NCBI GenBank assembly: GCA_009917545.1
Contig: QZDW01000001.1
Span: forward strand, 62,001-126,000
Length of the DNA: 64,000 nucleotides
DNA from: a bacterium 1XD42-76
GTDB lineage: Bacteria; Bacillota; Clostridia; Lachnospirales; Lachnospiraceae
Reading direction: 5' to 3'
Under the pieces are notes generated by a model. It saw only the letters and a list, made by a program, of their open reading frames with translations. It was not told the DNA's origin and searched no databases. The position numbers and the translations under genes are program-made. This document shows, in pieces, positions 25,919-34,168 of this stretch. Positions within the stretch are counted from its first letter, which is position 1. Each line of letters starts with the position of its first letter.

Positions 25919-26456
25919 TGACCCCGGCAGAAAGTTCATTGCGGTTCGAGGTGACGATATCATAGCTCGATTTCATAGAGCTCAGATATGCGTCAAACCG
26001 GCCCTGCGCTCCCTCCATCGAATGAGTAATGATGGTCTGAAGACTTTTTAACATGTCGTCCGTATACTGGATCGAACTCTGTCTGACACTGTTGGCATCA
26101 TTTACGGCGTTGTCCAGAATCGCCTGTGCCTGTACCTGTGCCTGTTCGATGATCTCATTGGCGTGGGCATAGGCTTTCTGCATGATCTCGTGCTCATTGA
26201 CGAGCTCATTCGTCTGCGCGGTTGCCTCGGCCAGCATGGCGTCTGCCTTGGAATGGGCATCAGACAGAATCGCGTCCTGGTTGCTGATGATCTTTTGATA
26301 CTGCTTGATCTCGTCCGGGATCCTCAGCCTGAGCTCCACTAAAAGCTCGTCCAGCTCTTCTTTATTGACAATGATCTTGGATGTGGAAAACGACTGAAAC
26401 TTGCAACTGTCTATATATTCCTCAATTTCGGCAATCAACTGCTCAATTCTGCTCAT
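25896..26456 (-). CDS. Coiled-coil protein next to coaD
   Basis: 186 residues, almost wholly helical. A long Ala/Glu/Gln-rich coiled coil (about 60-145; AHSKADAMLAEATAQ, EIIEQAQVQAQAILDNA) resembles DivIVA-like or V-ATPase subunit-like annotation in Clostridia but I see no diagnostic DivIVA N-terminus. No membrane segment. Sits 17 bases after coaD, a neighbour relation that seems common in Lachnospiraceae. Function unknown. Confidence 0.75.
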   Translation of the reverse strand: MSRIEQLIAEIEEYIDSCKFQSFSTSKIIVNKEELDELLVELRLRIPDEIKQYQKIISNQDAILSDAHSKADAMLAEATAQTNELVNEHEIMQKAYAHANEIIEQAQVQAQAILDNAVNDANSVRQSSIQYTDDMLKSLQTIITHSMEGAQGRFDAYLSSMKSSYDIVTSNRNELSAGVITEKEDE

Positions 26457-26473
26457 TCTCTTCCGCTTCCTTT

Positions 26474-26971
26474 CTATATCCTCCTGGATCGAATCTCCTC
26501 AAATTTCTTATGTACCTTCTTCTCCACAGCCGGGGTGACGAAATGGGAAATATCCCCGCCGTAGGCTGCCACTTCTTTTACAGAACTGGAGCTTAAATAT
26601 GCGTATTTTAAATTGGTAGTCAAAAAAACTGTATCAATTTCGGGTGCAATGACCCGGTTTAACTGGGCAATCTGCAGCTCATAATCGAAATCTGTGATTG
26701 CCCGCAGGCCACGGACCAGGGCATTGGCTTCACATTCCCTGGCAAATTCCACGGTAAGGCCGTGAAAGCTTCTGACCTCCACATTTGTAAGATCTGCTGT
26801 GGCCTCCTTTAACATATTAACACGTTCCTCCACGGAAAACAATGGGGTTTTGGCACTGTTCCCCAAAATCCCGATAATCAGAAAATCAAACAGCTTGGAT
26901 GCACGTCTGATCACATCAATATGTCCCAGTGTGACCGGGTCAAAGCTCCCTGGGTAAATGGCTCGTTTCAT
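26474..26971 (-). CDS. coaD: Phosphopantetheine adenylyltransferase
   Basis: 165 residues. Starts [21 protein letters not shown] with the nucleotidyltransferase T/HxGH site, and contains [11 protein letters not shown] and [13 protein letters not shown]. Fourth step of coenzyme A synthesis. Its 5' end overlaps the rsmD 3' end by 32 bases, the usual rsmD-coaD pairing. Confidence 0.97.
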   Translation of the reverse strand: MKRAIYPGSFDPVTLGHIDVIRRASKLFDFLIIGILGNSAKTPLFSVEERVNMLKEATADLTNVEVRSFHGLTVEFARECEANALVRGLRAITDFDYELQIAQLNRVIAPEIDTVFLTTNLKYAYLSSSSVKEVAAYGGDISHFVTPAVEKKVHKKFEEIRSRRI

Positions 26972-27533
26972 AATCTCCTCCGTCGTGCAGCTTCAAAAAA
27001 ACATGCTGATTCGTTTTATATTCTTTCCTTCTGACAATCCGATATCCAAAAGACTCTGCCCAGGAGAAGTCTGTGATAAGCGCCGCCTCCACAATTATTA
27101 ATGTATCGCGTCCGGCAGTCCCGGACTCCCTGACTGCATTCAGAACCGTTTGCTCGATTCCCTTAAGGTAGGGCGGATCCAGAAAGATGAAGTCGAACTT
27201 CTTCTGTGTGCTCAGTCTCGAAATCCCTATTAGGACATCACATTCCATCACGACTGCTTTTTCCATGAGCCGCGTGGTTCTGAGGTTATCACGGATACAT
27301 GCCGCCTGACGGCTGCCATTTTCAATGAATACTGCTTCCCTGGCTCCGCGGCTTAAAGCCTCAATCCCGATCGCTCCACTCCCTGCAAACAAATCGAGAA
27401 CCGTACTGCCGCTGATCTCATTTTGCAGTATGTTAAACAGGGTTTCTTTTATCCTGTCAGTCGTCGGCCTGGTATCCAGGCCTTCGACTGTCTTTAACAG
27501 CAGGCGTCTCGCACTGCCGGCAATTACTCTCAT
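26940..27533 (-). CDS. rsmD: 16S rRNA m2G966 methyltransferase RsmD
   Basis: 197 residues. Rossmann methyltransferase with SAM motif [20 protein letters not shown] (about 43-62) and catalytic FLDPPYLKG (DPPY, about 117-125). Methylates G966 of 16S rRNA. Overlaps coaD. Confidence 0.96.
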   Translation of the reverse strand: MRVIAGSARRLLLKTVEGLDTRPTTDRIKETLFNILQNEISGSTVLDLFAGSGAIGIEALSRGAREAVFIENGSRQAACIRDNLRTTRLMEKAVVMECDVLIGISRLSTQKKFDFIFLDPPYLKGIEQTVLNAVRESGTAGRDTLIIVEAALITDFSWAESFGYRIVRRKEYKTNQHVFLKLHDGGDYETSHLPREL

Positions 27534-27680
27534 ATGTCACCTCGAAAATTGGTATTCTTTCATATGCAGAAAAAGGTTCTTTATGCTTTTTTGCATTCCT
27601 TAACATTATAATATTAATACCTGCTTTCTACAAGCAGTTTTTCTGCGGTTTTTTCTTACAAAACCTTTAGGTTCTCCATA

Positions 27681-27722
27681 AGAAAAAGAATCCCCTTCGC
27701 CAGTCAGTTCTGACGAAGAGGA
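27681..27722 (-). terminator. Terminator of the SASP gene
   Basis: Minus-strand hairpin with 12 paired positions including G-U pairs (27711-27722 with 27691-27702), eight-base loop, then TTCTTTTTCT. Lies 22 bases past the SASP stop. Confidence 0.88.
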
Positions 27723-27744
27723 CTCTCTCATGTTTTATCAGGCT

Positions 27745-27957
27745 TTATTTGCCTGCCATCTGCTTTTCCTGCTGTTCAATCATCTTCTTTACCATATGGC
27801 CGCCGACGCTGCCGTTCTGGTAGGATGTGAGGTTTCCGTTATAACCGTTTGTCAGCGGTACGCCAAGCTCGGTAGCGACCTCCATCTTGAACTTATCCAT
27901 AGCCTCCTTGGCTTCCGGTACTACAACATGATTTGAAGAATTACTTGTATTAGACAT
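27745..27957 (-). CDS. Alpha/beta-type small acid-soluble spore protein
   Basis: 70 residues. Family motifs: the GPR protease site region KMEVATELGVPL (about 24-35) and the C-terminal NGSVGGHMVKKMIEQQE (about 48-64). These proteins coat and protect spore DNA and supply amino acids at germination. Single gene with an AAAGGAGG ribosome-binding site and its own terminator; expected to depend on sigma-G. Direct evidence that the organism forms spores. Confidence 0.95.
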   Translation of the reverse strand: MSNTSNSSNHVVVPEAKEAMDKFKMEVATELGVPLTNGYNGNLTSYQNGSVGGHMVKKMIEQQEKQMAGK

Positions 27958-28081
27958 AAATATGCCTCCTTTTTGTGTTTTACCGGAGATGACTTTATAA
28001 GCATTTCCCCGGCGCTTTCTTGCTACACTCCTATTATGAGCTCAGGCAAAAATAATACACTAGAAGGTTTTTCGTAAAATG

Positions 28082-28948
28082 TCATATATTTCCGCGGGGG
28101 TCAATCAGGCTTAAAAACGCGCACAGATTGCCGCGGCGGTCCGCAGAAACTCTGTGGGAAAACAAAAGCTCCGGATTGCAGTGCGTACAGATATCCGTTA
28201 CGGAAATGTTCTCTTTGGGGATACCTGCTTCTGAGAGCACGATACGGTTCGCTTCCCAGAGATCAAGCTGATACTTTCCATTTTCTTTTTTATAGAAAAG
28301 TCGGTCATGGAAGCGTTTATCAAATTCACCGGCAAACTCGCTTATGACTTCTTCCCCCACTTCATAACAGTCCTGGCAGATGCTGGGGCCAATGCAGGCA
28401 ATGACATCAGACGGCACTGTGCCAAAAGCACAGCCCATTTGCTCGATCGTTACCTTTCCCATCCGGCAGACGGTCCCCCGCCATCCGGAATGTGACAGGG
28501 CAATCACTCTGTTTTTGCGGTCAAGGAAATAAAGCGGGACACAATCGGCAAAAAAAGTTACCAGGGTCACGCCGGGAATATTGGTAATCAGGCCGTCCAC
28601 ATCCCGGTAATCCCTGTCCTTTACAATGCCCTTTCCCAGATCTTCTTCCTGAACCACGCGCACGTTCGTTGTATGTGTCTGCCATGTGAGAACCATGCGC
28701 TCCAGATCCACGCCCAGCGCCTTTGCCATCCTGCGGTAATTCTCACGTACAGCCTCAGGCGAATCGCCGCGTGTAAAGGAGAAGTTCATTGTGGCAAACG
28801 GCCCCTCGCTGACTCCTCCCATTCTCGTGGAAAATGCATGCTTTACCATGCCGGAATCCTGCAAAGCCGGGAAGGACAGCCAGGTGACTCCCTCCTGTGT
28901 GACCTCATCCATGTGAGATGCATTTTCTTTTCGTTTCCATTGATACAT
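28082..28948 (-). CDS. pgeF: PgeF/YfiH-family multicopper polyphenol oxidase-like protein
   Basis: 288 residues. Conserved metal-site segments TFFADCVPLYFLD and LSHSGWRGTV, and later CIGPSICQDCYEVG. In E. coli the family (PgeF) edits peptidoglycan precursors with misplaced serine; other members were reported as laccases or adenosine-processing enzymes. Start kept at the first ATG. Last gene of the long block from ylxM. Confidence 0.88.
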   Translation of the reverse strand: MYQWKRKENASHMDEVTQEGVTWLSFPALQDSGMVKHAFSTRMGGVSEGPFATMNFSFTRGDSPEAVRENYRRMAKALGVDLERMVLTWQTHTTNVRVVQEEDLGKGIVKDRDYRDVDGLITNIPGVTLVTFFADCVPLYFLDRKNRVIALSHSGWRGTVCRMGKVTIEQMGCAFGTVPSDVIACIGPSICQDCYEVGEEVISEFAGEFDKRFHDRLFYKKENGKYQLDLWEANRIVLSEAGIPKENISVTDICTHCNPELLFSHRVSADRRGNLCAFLSLIDPRGNI

Positions 28949-28957
28949 AGTTTCTCC

Positions 28958-29305
28958 TCATGAAAAAGCATTCTTAATATATGTAATCTGCCCTCCGTCG
29001 ATTCCGGCGGCATCGAAACGGCAGGGCGTTTCTTCCGGATATCGTTTGCAGTACAGATAAAATCTGGCAGTGCGGCGGATTCTGGCAGCTTTTCTGGCAT
29101 CAATCGCTTCCAGTGCGCTCCCGGCAGCCTTTGTGCGCCTGTATTTGACCTCGATAAATACGAGATATGCGCCGTCCCTGGCAATGATGTCAATCTCTCC
29201 CTCCCGGCAGCGGAAATTCCGTTCCAGAATGCGAAATCTCTGCTTTTTTAAAAAATCCGCCACCTGTTCCTCAAAACGGCTGCCGGTCTCTCTGTTATTC
29301 TGTGC
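28958..29305 (-). CDS. yraN: YraN/UPF0102 nuclease-fold protein
   Basis: 115 residues from the ATG at 29305 (AAAGGCAG upstream); a TTG at 29347 would add 14 residues. PD-(D/E)XK-like core CREGEIDIIARDGAYLVFIEVK (D and E-x-K visible). Function not established. Between rnhB and pgeF, as usual. Confidence 0.88.
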   Translation of the reverse strand, partial: AQNNRETGSRFEEQVADFLKKQRFRILERNFRCREGEIDIIARDGAYLVFIEVKYRRTKAAGSALEAIDARKAARIRRTARFYLYCKRYPEETPCRFDAAGIDGGQITYIKNAFS

Positions 29306-29350
29306 CATTGCTCTGCCTTTATCATCGTTCTTTTTATTCCCTTTCAAAGG

Positions 29351-30025
29351 TTACTCCGCCGTGCCGGTCTGCTGCCCGCTGTCCGCAAGGATTTTGCCGA
29401 TAAATGTTTTTCGGTGGATGGGGGTGGCGCCGAACTTTTTTAACGCCTCGATATGTGCGGCAGTTCCATATCCTTTATGCCTGGCAAAACCATATTCCGG
29501 GTAGAGCTTATCATACTCCTCCATCACCGCGTCACGCGTGACTTTGGCCAGAATGCTGGCGGCAGCGATGGAAATGCTCTTCGCATCACCCTTGACGATG
29601 GGAATCTGCCGTATGGCAAGCTCCGGAATCGTCACAGCGTCGTTTAACAAAAGATCCGGTACGATGGAAAGCCCTCTCACTGCCTCACGCATGGCCTCAT
29701 ACGTCGCCTGTAAAATGTTGATCTCGTCGATTCGTCCCGGGCTTGCAAAAGCCACATGGTAAGCGGCCGCCTTTTCTTTGATTTCAGAAAATAATTCCTG
29801 TCTGCGCCCCGGGGAGAGCTTCTTGGAGTCATTCAGATAAAGGATTGTGCAGTCCTTCGGTAAAATGACAGCCCCGGCTGTCACCGGTCCGGCAAGAGGC
29901 CCTCTGCCTGCCTCATCAATGCCGCAGAGGAACGCATAATCCTGATAGCGGCGCTCAAATTCTTTCATGGCATCAAGGCGGAGAAGCTCTTTTTCCAGCC
30001 GTTCCCCGCTAAGTGTTTTTTTCAT
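29351..30025 (-). CDS. rnhB: Ribonuclease HII
   Basis: 224 residues. Active-site GIDEAGRGPLAGPV (D, E) near residue 35, then later Asp residues in LLNDAV and DAVMEEYDKLYP. Removes RNA or single ribonucleotides from DNA duplexes. Starts 3 bases after rbgA. Confidence 0.96.
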   Translation of the reverse strand: MKKTLSGERLEKELLRLDAMKEFERRYQDYAFLCGIDEAGRGPLAGPVTAGAVILPKDCTILYLNDSKKLSPGRRQELFSEIKEKAAAYHVAFASPGRIDEINILQATYEAMREAVRGLSIVPDLLLNDAVTIPELAIRQIPIVKGDAKSISIAAASILAKVTRDAVMEEYDKLYPEYGFARHKGYGTAAHIEALKKFGATPIHRKTFIGKILADSGQQTGTAE

Positions 30026-30028
30026 CCG

Positions 30029-30907
30029 TTATCCTTCCTCATCTGTGACAGCTGATGGTACATCTTCCGGAAGCTCCAGCGTAATCCGTCCCAGCCGTCC
30101 GCCCCTGAAATCGTCGAGAAGCAGTCTGGAAGCCCTCAGCGTATCGAGCCTGCCGCCCTGTAACAGGCAGGCCCGTGCCTTAGCCAGGGATTCCAACAGC
30201 TCAAACGGCGTTTTTCCTTCCTCGTCGATGGCATAATGTTTCCCGAGAAGTCCTGGTTGTGTCCCTGTAAGCCAGGTGATGAGCTCTGTTGCCATCTCTT
30301 CTTTATTGAGGATCTCATCATTTACAGAGCCCAGAAACGCCAGGCGCGTTCCGGCCTCTTCATCGTCAAAACGCGGCCATAAAATCCCCGGGGTATCGAG
30401 AAGCTCCACCTGCTTATTCAGGCGGATCCACTGGTTCCCCTTTGTGACGCCCGGCTTATTGCCTGTCTTGGCTGCTGCTTTGCCGGCCAGACTGTTGATA
30501 AATGTTGATTTGCCGACATTGGGGATCCCGGCAACCATTGCACGAATCGGACGGTTCTGGATCCCGCGCCGCTGATCGCGCTCAAGCTTTTCATGGCAGG
30601 CCTCCATGATATACGGGATAATAGCCTTCATACTCCCGCGGTTCCTCGCGTCCAGCTTCATGACAAAAAGGCCTTTGCTTTTAAAATAACGGCTCCAGGC
30701 CTCGTTGGCAGCCTCAAAAGCAAGATCTGCTTTGTTGAGCAGAATAAGCCGCGCTTTTCCGTTCCCGAGCTCGTCGATATCAGGATTGCGGCTGGAAAGA
30801 GGCGCTCTGGCATCGACAAGCTCGATGATTAAATCAACAAGCCGGATATCCTCCTGCATGGCACGCTTTGCCTTTGTCATATGTCCGGGATACCATTGTA
30901 CTTTCAT
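30029..30907 (-). CDS. rbgA: Ribosome biogenesis GTPase RbgA (YlqF)
   Basis: 292 residues. Circularly permuted GTPase: G4 LLNKADL comes first, then G1 GIPNVGKSTFIN and G3 DTPGILWPR. N-terminus MKVQWYPGHMTKAKR is diagnostic, and the ATG at 30907 follows GGAGGGACTT. Needed for late 50S assembly. Start overlaps the lepB stop by 4 bases. Confidence 0.96.
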   Translation of the reverse strand: MKVQWYPGHMTKAKRAMQEDIRLVDLIIELVDARAPLSSRNPDIDELGNGKARLILLNKADLAFEAANEAWSRYFKSKGLFVMKLDARNRGSMKAIIPYIMEACHEKLERDQRRGIQNRPIRAMVAGIPNVGKSTFINSLAGKAAAKTGNKPGVTKGNQWIRLNKQVELLDTPGILWPRFDDEEAGTRLAFLGSVNDEILNKEEMATELITWLTGTQPGLLGKHYAIDEEGKTPFELLESLAKARACLLQGGRLDTLRASRLLLDDFRGGRLGRITLELPEDVPSAVTDEEG

Positions 30908-31467
30908 GAAGTCCCTCCTGTCATGGAAAGCCTGCCAAAGGAAGAAAAGGGCTTGAATAAAAGCCATGCTTTTCCCACGAGCTGGCTTCGTTTGATATTA
31001 CCAATACTCGCAAAACGGCTGTCCTCACTGGAATCACGATTATCTCCCAGGAGGAAATACTCGTCCTCTCCCAGTTCAATCGGATATTCAGCAAGTCCCG
31101 CAATCGTCACGGTCGTTATGGCCTCGTCTGCCTCCAGCAGTTCGCCGTTAATATAGATTTGGCTGCCAATGATCTGGACCGTCTCCCCCGGCAGGCCGAT
31201 GATACGCTTTAGATTAAGGCCGGAGGATTCTCTCTCAAAGACTGCGATATCAAAGCGCTCCGGACTGCCCAACGTATAGGCCAGACGGTTCATGAGCACT
31301 ACATCCCCGGAATTTAAGACCGGTTTCATAGACCCCCCGACTACCTCCACGCGGCTGCCGAACAGATATACCACATAGACGGCCAGTGCGATCATTACTA
31401 CAAGATCCACAATCCAGCTGACCGTAAGGCTCAGCCGGCTCTGATCTGATACCTGATAAAATTCCAC
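30904..31467 (-). CDS. lepB: Signal peptidase I
   Basis: 187 residues using the GTG at 31467, chosen because CGGAGG lies six bases upstream (31474-31479). The frame's upstream part to 31527 runs through a terminator hairpin. One N-terminal membrane segment, catalytic Ser in VVGGSMKPVL, catalytic Lys in LKRIIGLPGE, and GDNRDSSEDSR (box E). Cleaves secretory signal peptides outside the membrane. Confidence 0.94.
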   Translation of the reverse strand: MEFYQVSDQSRLSLTVSWIVDLVVMIALAVYVVYLFGSRVEVVGGSMKPVLNSGDVVLMNRLAYTLGSPERFDIAVFERESSGLNLKRIIGLPGETVQIIGSQIYINGELLEADEAITTVTIAGLAEYPIELGEDEYFLLGDNRDSSEDSRFASIGNIKRSQLVGKAWLLFKPFSSFGRLSMTGGTS

Positions 31468-31498
31468 AAAATACCTCCGTGAAAAAAGGGGGATAAAC

Positions 31499-31524
31499 AA
31501 AGGGACAATTTTCATTGTCCCTTT
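31499..31524 (-). terminator. Terminator or attenuator between rplS and lepB
   Basis: Perfect 11-bp stem (31514-31524 with 31499-31509) and four-base loop, then GTTTATCCCCCTTTTTT on the minus strand. Ends most rplS messages and leaves some read-through into lepB. Confidence 0.82.
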
Positions 31525-31553
31525 CAATGCTTCATTATACAGAAAATCCGCAA

Positions 31554-31901
31554 TTATTTTACTAATTCCTTTACCTTGGCTGCCTTACCAACTCTGTCAC
31601 GCAGGTAATTCAGTTTCGCACGGCGGACCTTACCTCTTCTTACAACGACAACATTCTCTACGGACGGGGAATGAAGCGGCCATGTCTTTTCCACGCCGAT
31701 TCCGTTGGAATTCTTTCTCACTGTGAAGGTCTCTCTGGCGCCGCCATTCTGTCTCTTGATTACAGTGCCTTCAAAAACCTGGATTCTTTCACGGTTTCCC
31801 TCTTTGATCTTCGCAGATACCCTTACAGTATCTCCTACATGAAAAACCGGAACATTCTCCTTTAACTGAGCCGTTTCAATATTTTTAATGATCTCGTTCA
31901 T
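31554..31901 (-). CDS. rplS: 50S ribosomal protein L19
   Basis: 115 residues. Starts [20 protein letters not shown] at 31901 behind AAGGAGGTT; core motifs [19 protein letters not shown] and [11 protein letters not shown]. Has its own promoter and an L19 leader. Confidence 0.97.
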   Translation of the reverse strand: MNEIIKNIETAQLKENVPVFHVGDTVRVSAKIKEGNRERIQVFEGTVIKRQNGGARETFTVRKNSNGIGVEKTWPLHSPSVENVVVVRRGKVRRAKLNYLRDRVGKAAKVKELVK

Positions 31902-31911
31902 GAAAATGAAC

Positions 31912-31980
31912 CTCCTTAAAGTATTCGATGTTCTTGTCCCCGGAATCCTGCCAGGACAGCGGACCATCTCTTAATTTACA
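31912..31980 (-). ncRNA. Ribosomal protein L19 leader
   Basis: The minus-strand 5' untranslated region reads GATGGTCCGCTGTCCTGGC, then a short stem and GGGGACAAGAACATCGAATA just before the AAGGAGG of rplS. GGTCCGCTG-CTGGCAGGAT and CAAGAACATCGAATA are blocks I recall from the L19 leader family. Likely L19 feedback; a covariance search would confirm. Confidence 0.75.
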
Positions 31981-31987
31981 GAATAAA

Positions 31988-32016
31988 ATTATAGCATACC
32001 ATGTCGTAAAAAGCAA
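31988..32016 (-). promoter_or_regulatory. rplS promoter
   Basis: On the minus strand TTGCTT (32016-32011), 17 bases, TATAAT (31993-31988), placed just before the L19 leader. Confidence 0.82.
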
Positions 32017-32053
32017 GCAAAAAATACCATCTTTACAAAGCCGTTTCACTGCT

Positions 32054-32812
32054 TTACGGCACAGAATTTTGACTTGTTTCAGCCGTTTCACGGAGTTTGT
32101 CGAGAAATTCCTGTTCTTTTTGGGAGAGCTTTGCGTCAGCAAGCATGTCCGGCCGTCTTTCAAAGGTCCGCCGGACGGACTGCTCCCTCCGCCATTTTTC
32201 GATGTTGGCGTGATGCCCGGACAGCAGAATCTCCGGAACCTGCATCCCCATAAAAATCTCCGGCCGCGTATACTGGGGATATTCTAACAGATTATCGTGA
32301 AACGATTCAAACTCCGCCGAAGCGTCATTATTCAGTACCCCTGGTATCAGCCGCGAAATGCAGTCAATCATCATCATCGCCGGAAGCTCTCCCCCAGTGA
32401 GGACATAATCCCCTGCTGATAAGTATTCCGCCCCGATGATCTCCAGCGCGCGTTCGTCCACTCCCTCATAATGGCCGCACAAAAATACAAGTTCTTCTTC
32501 CCGGGCCAGTTCTTCGGCAATCGCCTGATTGAATACCCGGCCCTGCGGCGTCATATAGATGACTCTCGGACGTCTGCCGATTGTCTCTGCCAGAGCTTCG
32601 TAGGCACGGCAGACCGGTTCCGCCTGCATTACCATACCCGCGCCGCCGCCGTATGGATAATCATCAACCTGCCCGTGACGCTCTAAGGTATAGTCACGGA
32701 TATTGACTGCCTCAAAGGAGATCAGGCCTCTGGCTTTCGCCCTGCCAAGAATACTTGTATTGAGGCCGCTTTCGACCATTTCGGGAAATAAGGTCAGTAC
32801 GTGGAAATTCAT
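32054..32812 (-). CDS. trmD: tRNA (guanine-37-N1) methyltransferase
   Basis: 252 residues. SPOUT trefoil-knot enzyme: MNFHVLTLFPEM start, GGGAGMVMQAEP, FLCGHYEGVDER and LSAGDYVLTGGELPAMM. Methylates G37 next to the anticodon and prevents +1 frameshifts. Between rimM and rplS, the usual order, though a rplS promoter follows. Confidence 0.97.
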   Translation of the reverse strand: MNFHVLTLFPEMVESGLNTSILGRAKARGLISFEAVNIRDYTLERHGQVDDYPYGGGAGMVMQAEPVCRAYEALAETIGRRPRVIYMTPQGRVFNQAIAEELAREEELVFLCGHYEGVDERALEIIGAEYLSAGDYVLTGGELPAMMMIDCISRLIPGVLNNDASAEFESFHDNLLEYPQYTRPEIFMGMQVPEILLSGHHANIEKWRREQSVRRTFERRPDMLADAKLSQKEQEFLDKLRETAETSQNSVP

Positions 32813-32951
32813 GTCACCATTCTCCTGTCTGTAGGTTTCACTTATACAGAGCCTGTGCCGGTTTTTGCTGCGTTTAAACGCAGAATCTTCCTTAAAAAAT
32901 CATATGCATCTTCCGGGAGGCTGTCACATGGGCGGCTGCACCAGCCTCTCT

Positions 32952-33464
32952 TTACAGGTCCAGCAGGCCATCAAGTACATGCACCTTCATTGTCTGCGTT
33001 TCCAGATTCACATCAAGAATACATTCCTTTGTCGCCGGAAGTAAAATCTCCTTGCCCTCATCTGTCCTTACACAGTATACGTCATTGGCGCCCGTACGAA
33101 GGACATCCGCCATGCTTCCCAGATGCTCTCCCGTATCTGTCACTACAGACAGGCCGATCAGATCCACGATAAAATTCTCGTCATCCTCAAGCGTCACCGC
33201 CTGTTCCCTGGTAATCAGCAGATCCTTATTACGCCAAGGTTCTACGAGATTGATATTGTCGATACCACGAAATTTTAACAGTACCAGATTTTTAAAAAAT
33301 GTTATATGCTCGATCTCAAGCTCTTTCGTCTCTCTTCCCAGATCGAGGATAACGGTCTCCAGATCCAGAAAACGCTCTTTGTCATCCGTGGTCGGATAGA
33401 CCTTAACCTCTCCCTTCAGTCCATGCGGGGAGGTAATGACGCCGACACGCAGCAGCTGTTCCAT
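32952..33464 (-). CDS. rimM: 16S rRNA processing protein RimM
   Basis: 170 residues. Starts MEQLLRVGVITSPHGLKGEVKV at 33464 with GGAGGGAC upstream; N-terminal RimM domain, then a PRC-barrel (VDLIGLSVVTDTGEHLG). Assembly factor for the 30S head, binds S19. The frame upstream of 33464 overlaps a terminator and is not coding. Confidence 0.95.
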   Translation of the reverse strand: MEQLLRVGVITSPHGLKGEVKVYPTTDDKERFLDLETVILDLGRETKELEIEHITFFKNLVLLKFRGIDNINLVEPWRNKDLLITREQAVTLEDDENFIVDLIGLSVVTDTGEHLGSMADVLRTGANDVYCVRTDEGKEILLPATKECILDVNLETQTMKVHVLDGLLDL

Positions 33465-33500
33465 AACTTGTCCCTCCGTAACTGATGCATCATGGCAGTT

Positions 33501-33537
33501 AAAAAGAAACTGCAATCGGATTCCTCTGACTGCAGTT
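33501..33537 (-). terminator. Terminator between khpA and rimM
   Basis: Minus-strand stem of 10 pairs with one G-U (33528-33537 with 33508-33517), ten-base loop, then TTTCTTTTT. Splits ylxM-ffh-rpsP-khpA from rimM-trmD. Confidence 0.78.
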
Positions 33538-33621
33538 CTAGTCGCTATAGAATTACATTTTCCAGCCTCAAATGACCGGTAAAAAACTCCGTAGTGCGGA
33601 CATCCGTCCACATGATGCGCG

Positions 33622-33849
33622 CTACTGAATCTCGACGATGACTTTCTTTTCCATCTTGGAGGAAGCAGCCTTGACAACGGAACGAATCGCCTTGGCGATT
33701 CTTCCCTGCTTTCCAATCACCTTTCCCATATCTTCGGGAGCGACCTTAAGCTCAATGACGATCTCATCCTCTTTTTCTGACTCCGTAACCACAACCTCAT
33801 CTGGATTGTCAACCAGTGCCTTGGCAATAACTGCTACCAATTCCTTCAT
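33622..33849 (-). CDS. khpA: KH-domain RNA-binding protein KhpA (YlqC)
   Basis: 75 residues, a single KH domain with the GxxG loop in VIGKQGRIAKAIR. ATG at 33849 has GAGGT upstream. In Firmicutes KhpA works with KhpB/Jag in RNA binding linked to cell division and envelope control. Follows rpsP. Confidence 0.93.
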   Translation of the reverse strand: MKELVAVIAKALVDNPDEVVVTESEKEDEIVIELKVAPEDMGKVIGKQGRIAKAIRSVVKAASSKMEKKVIVEIQ

Positions 33850-33863
33850 ACAAATACCTCGCA

Positions 33864-34109
33864 TTACTGGATGATACCGGCTACCTTTAAGAGCTTACCG
33901 ACGGTTTCTGTCGGCTGCGCACCTGTTGCTAACCACTTCTTAGCGGCTTCCTCGTTGAATTTCACTACACTCGGATCGGTATTCGGGTTGTAGTATCCAA
34001 TCTCTTCGATGAATCTTCCGTCTCTCGGGGAGCGGGAATCAGCAACAACAATTCTATAGAAAGGAGACTTTTTCTGTCCCATTCTTCTGAGCCTCATCTT
34101 GACTGCCAT
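33864..34109 (-). CDS. rpsP: 30S ribosomal protein S16
   Basis: 81 residues. Starts [26 protein letters not shown] region, canonical S16, with [12 protein letters not shown]. Strong ribosome-binding site AAGGAGG. Downstream of ffh. Confidence 0.97.
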   Translation of the reverse strand: MAVKMRLRRMGQKKSPFYRIVVADSRSPRDGRFIEEIGYYNPNTDPSVVKFNEEAAKKWLATGAQPTETVGKLLKVAGIIQ

Positions 34110-34168
34110 TTTCTTTCACCTCCTTGGAATCTGCTTTTATCAGCTATGCGTAAACGCATTTGCTTTCG

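Noticed and set aside
32813-32951. Possible small gene between rimM and trmD
   Set aside because: One frame is open for about 38 codons but lacks a start codon and ribosome-binding site.
33465-33716. N-terminal extension of RimM
   Set aside because: Covers a terminator hairpin and part of khpA; the internal ATG has GGAGGG and the correct RimM N-terminus.
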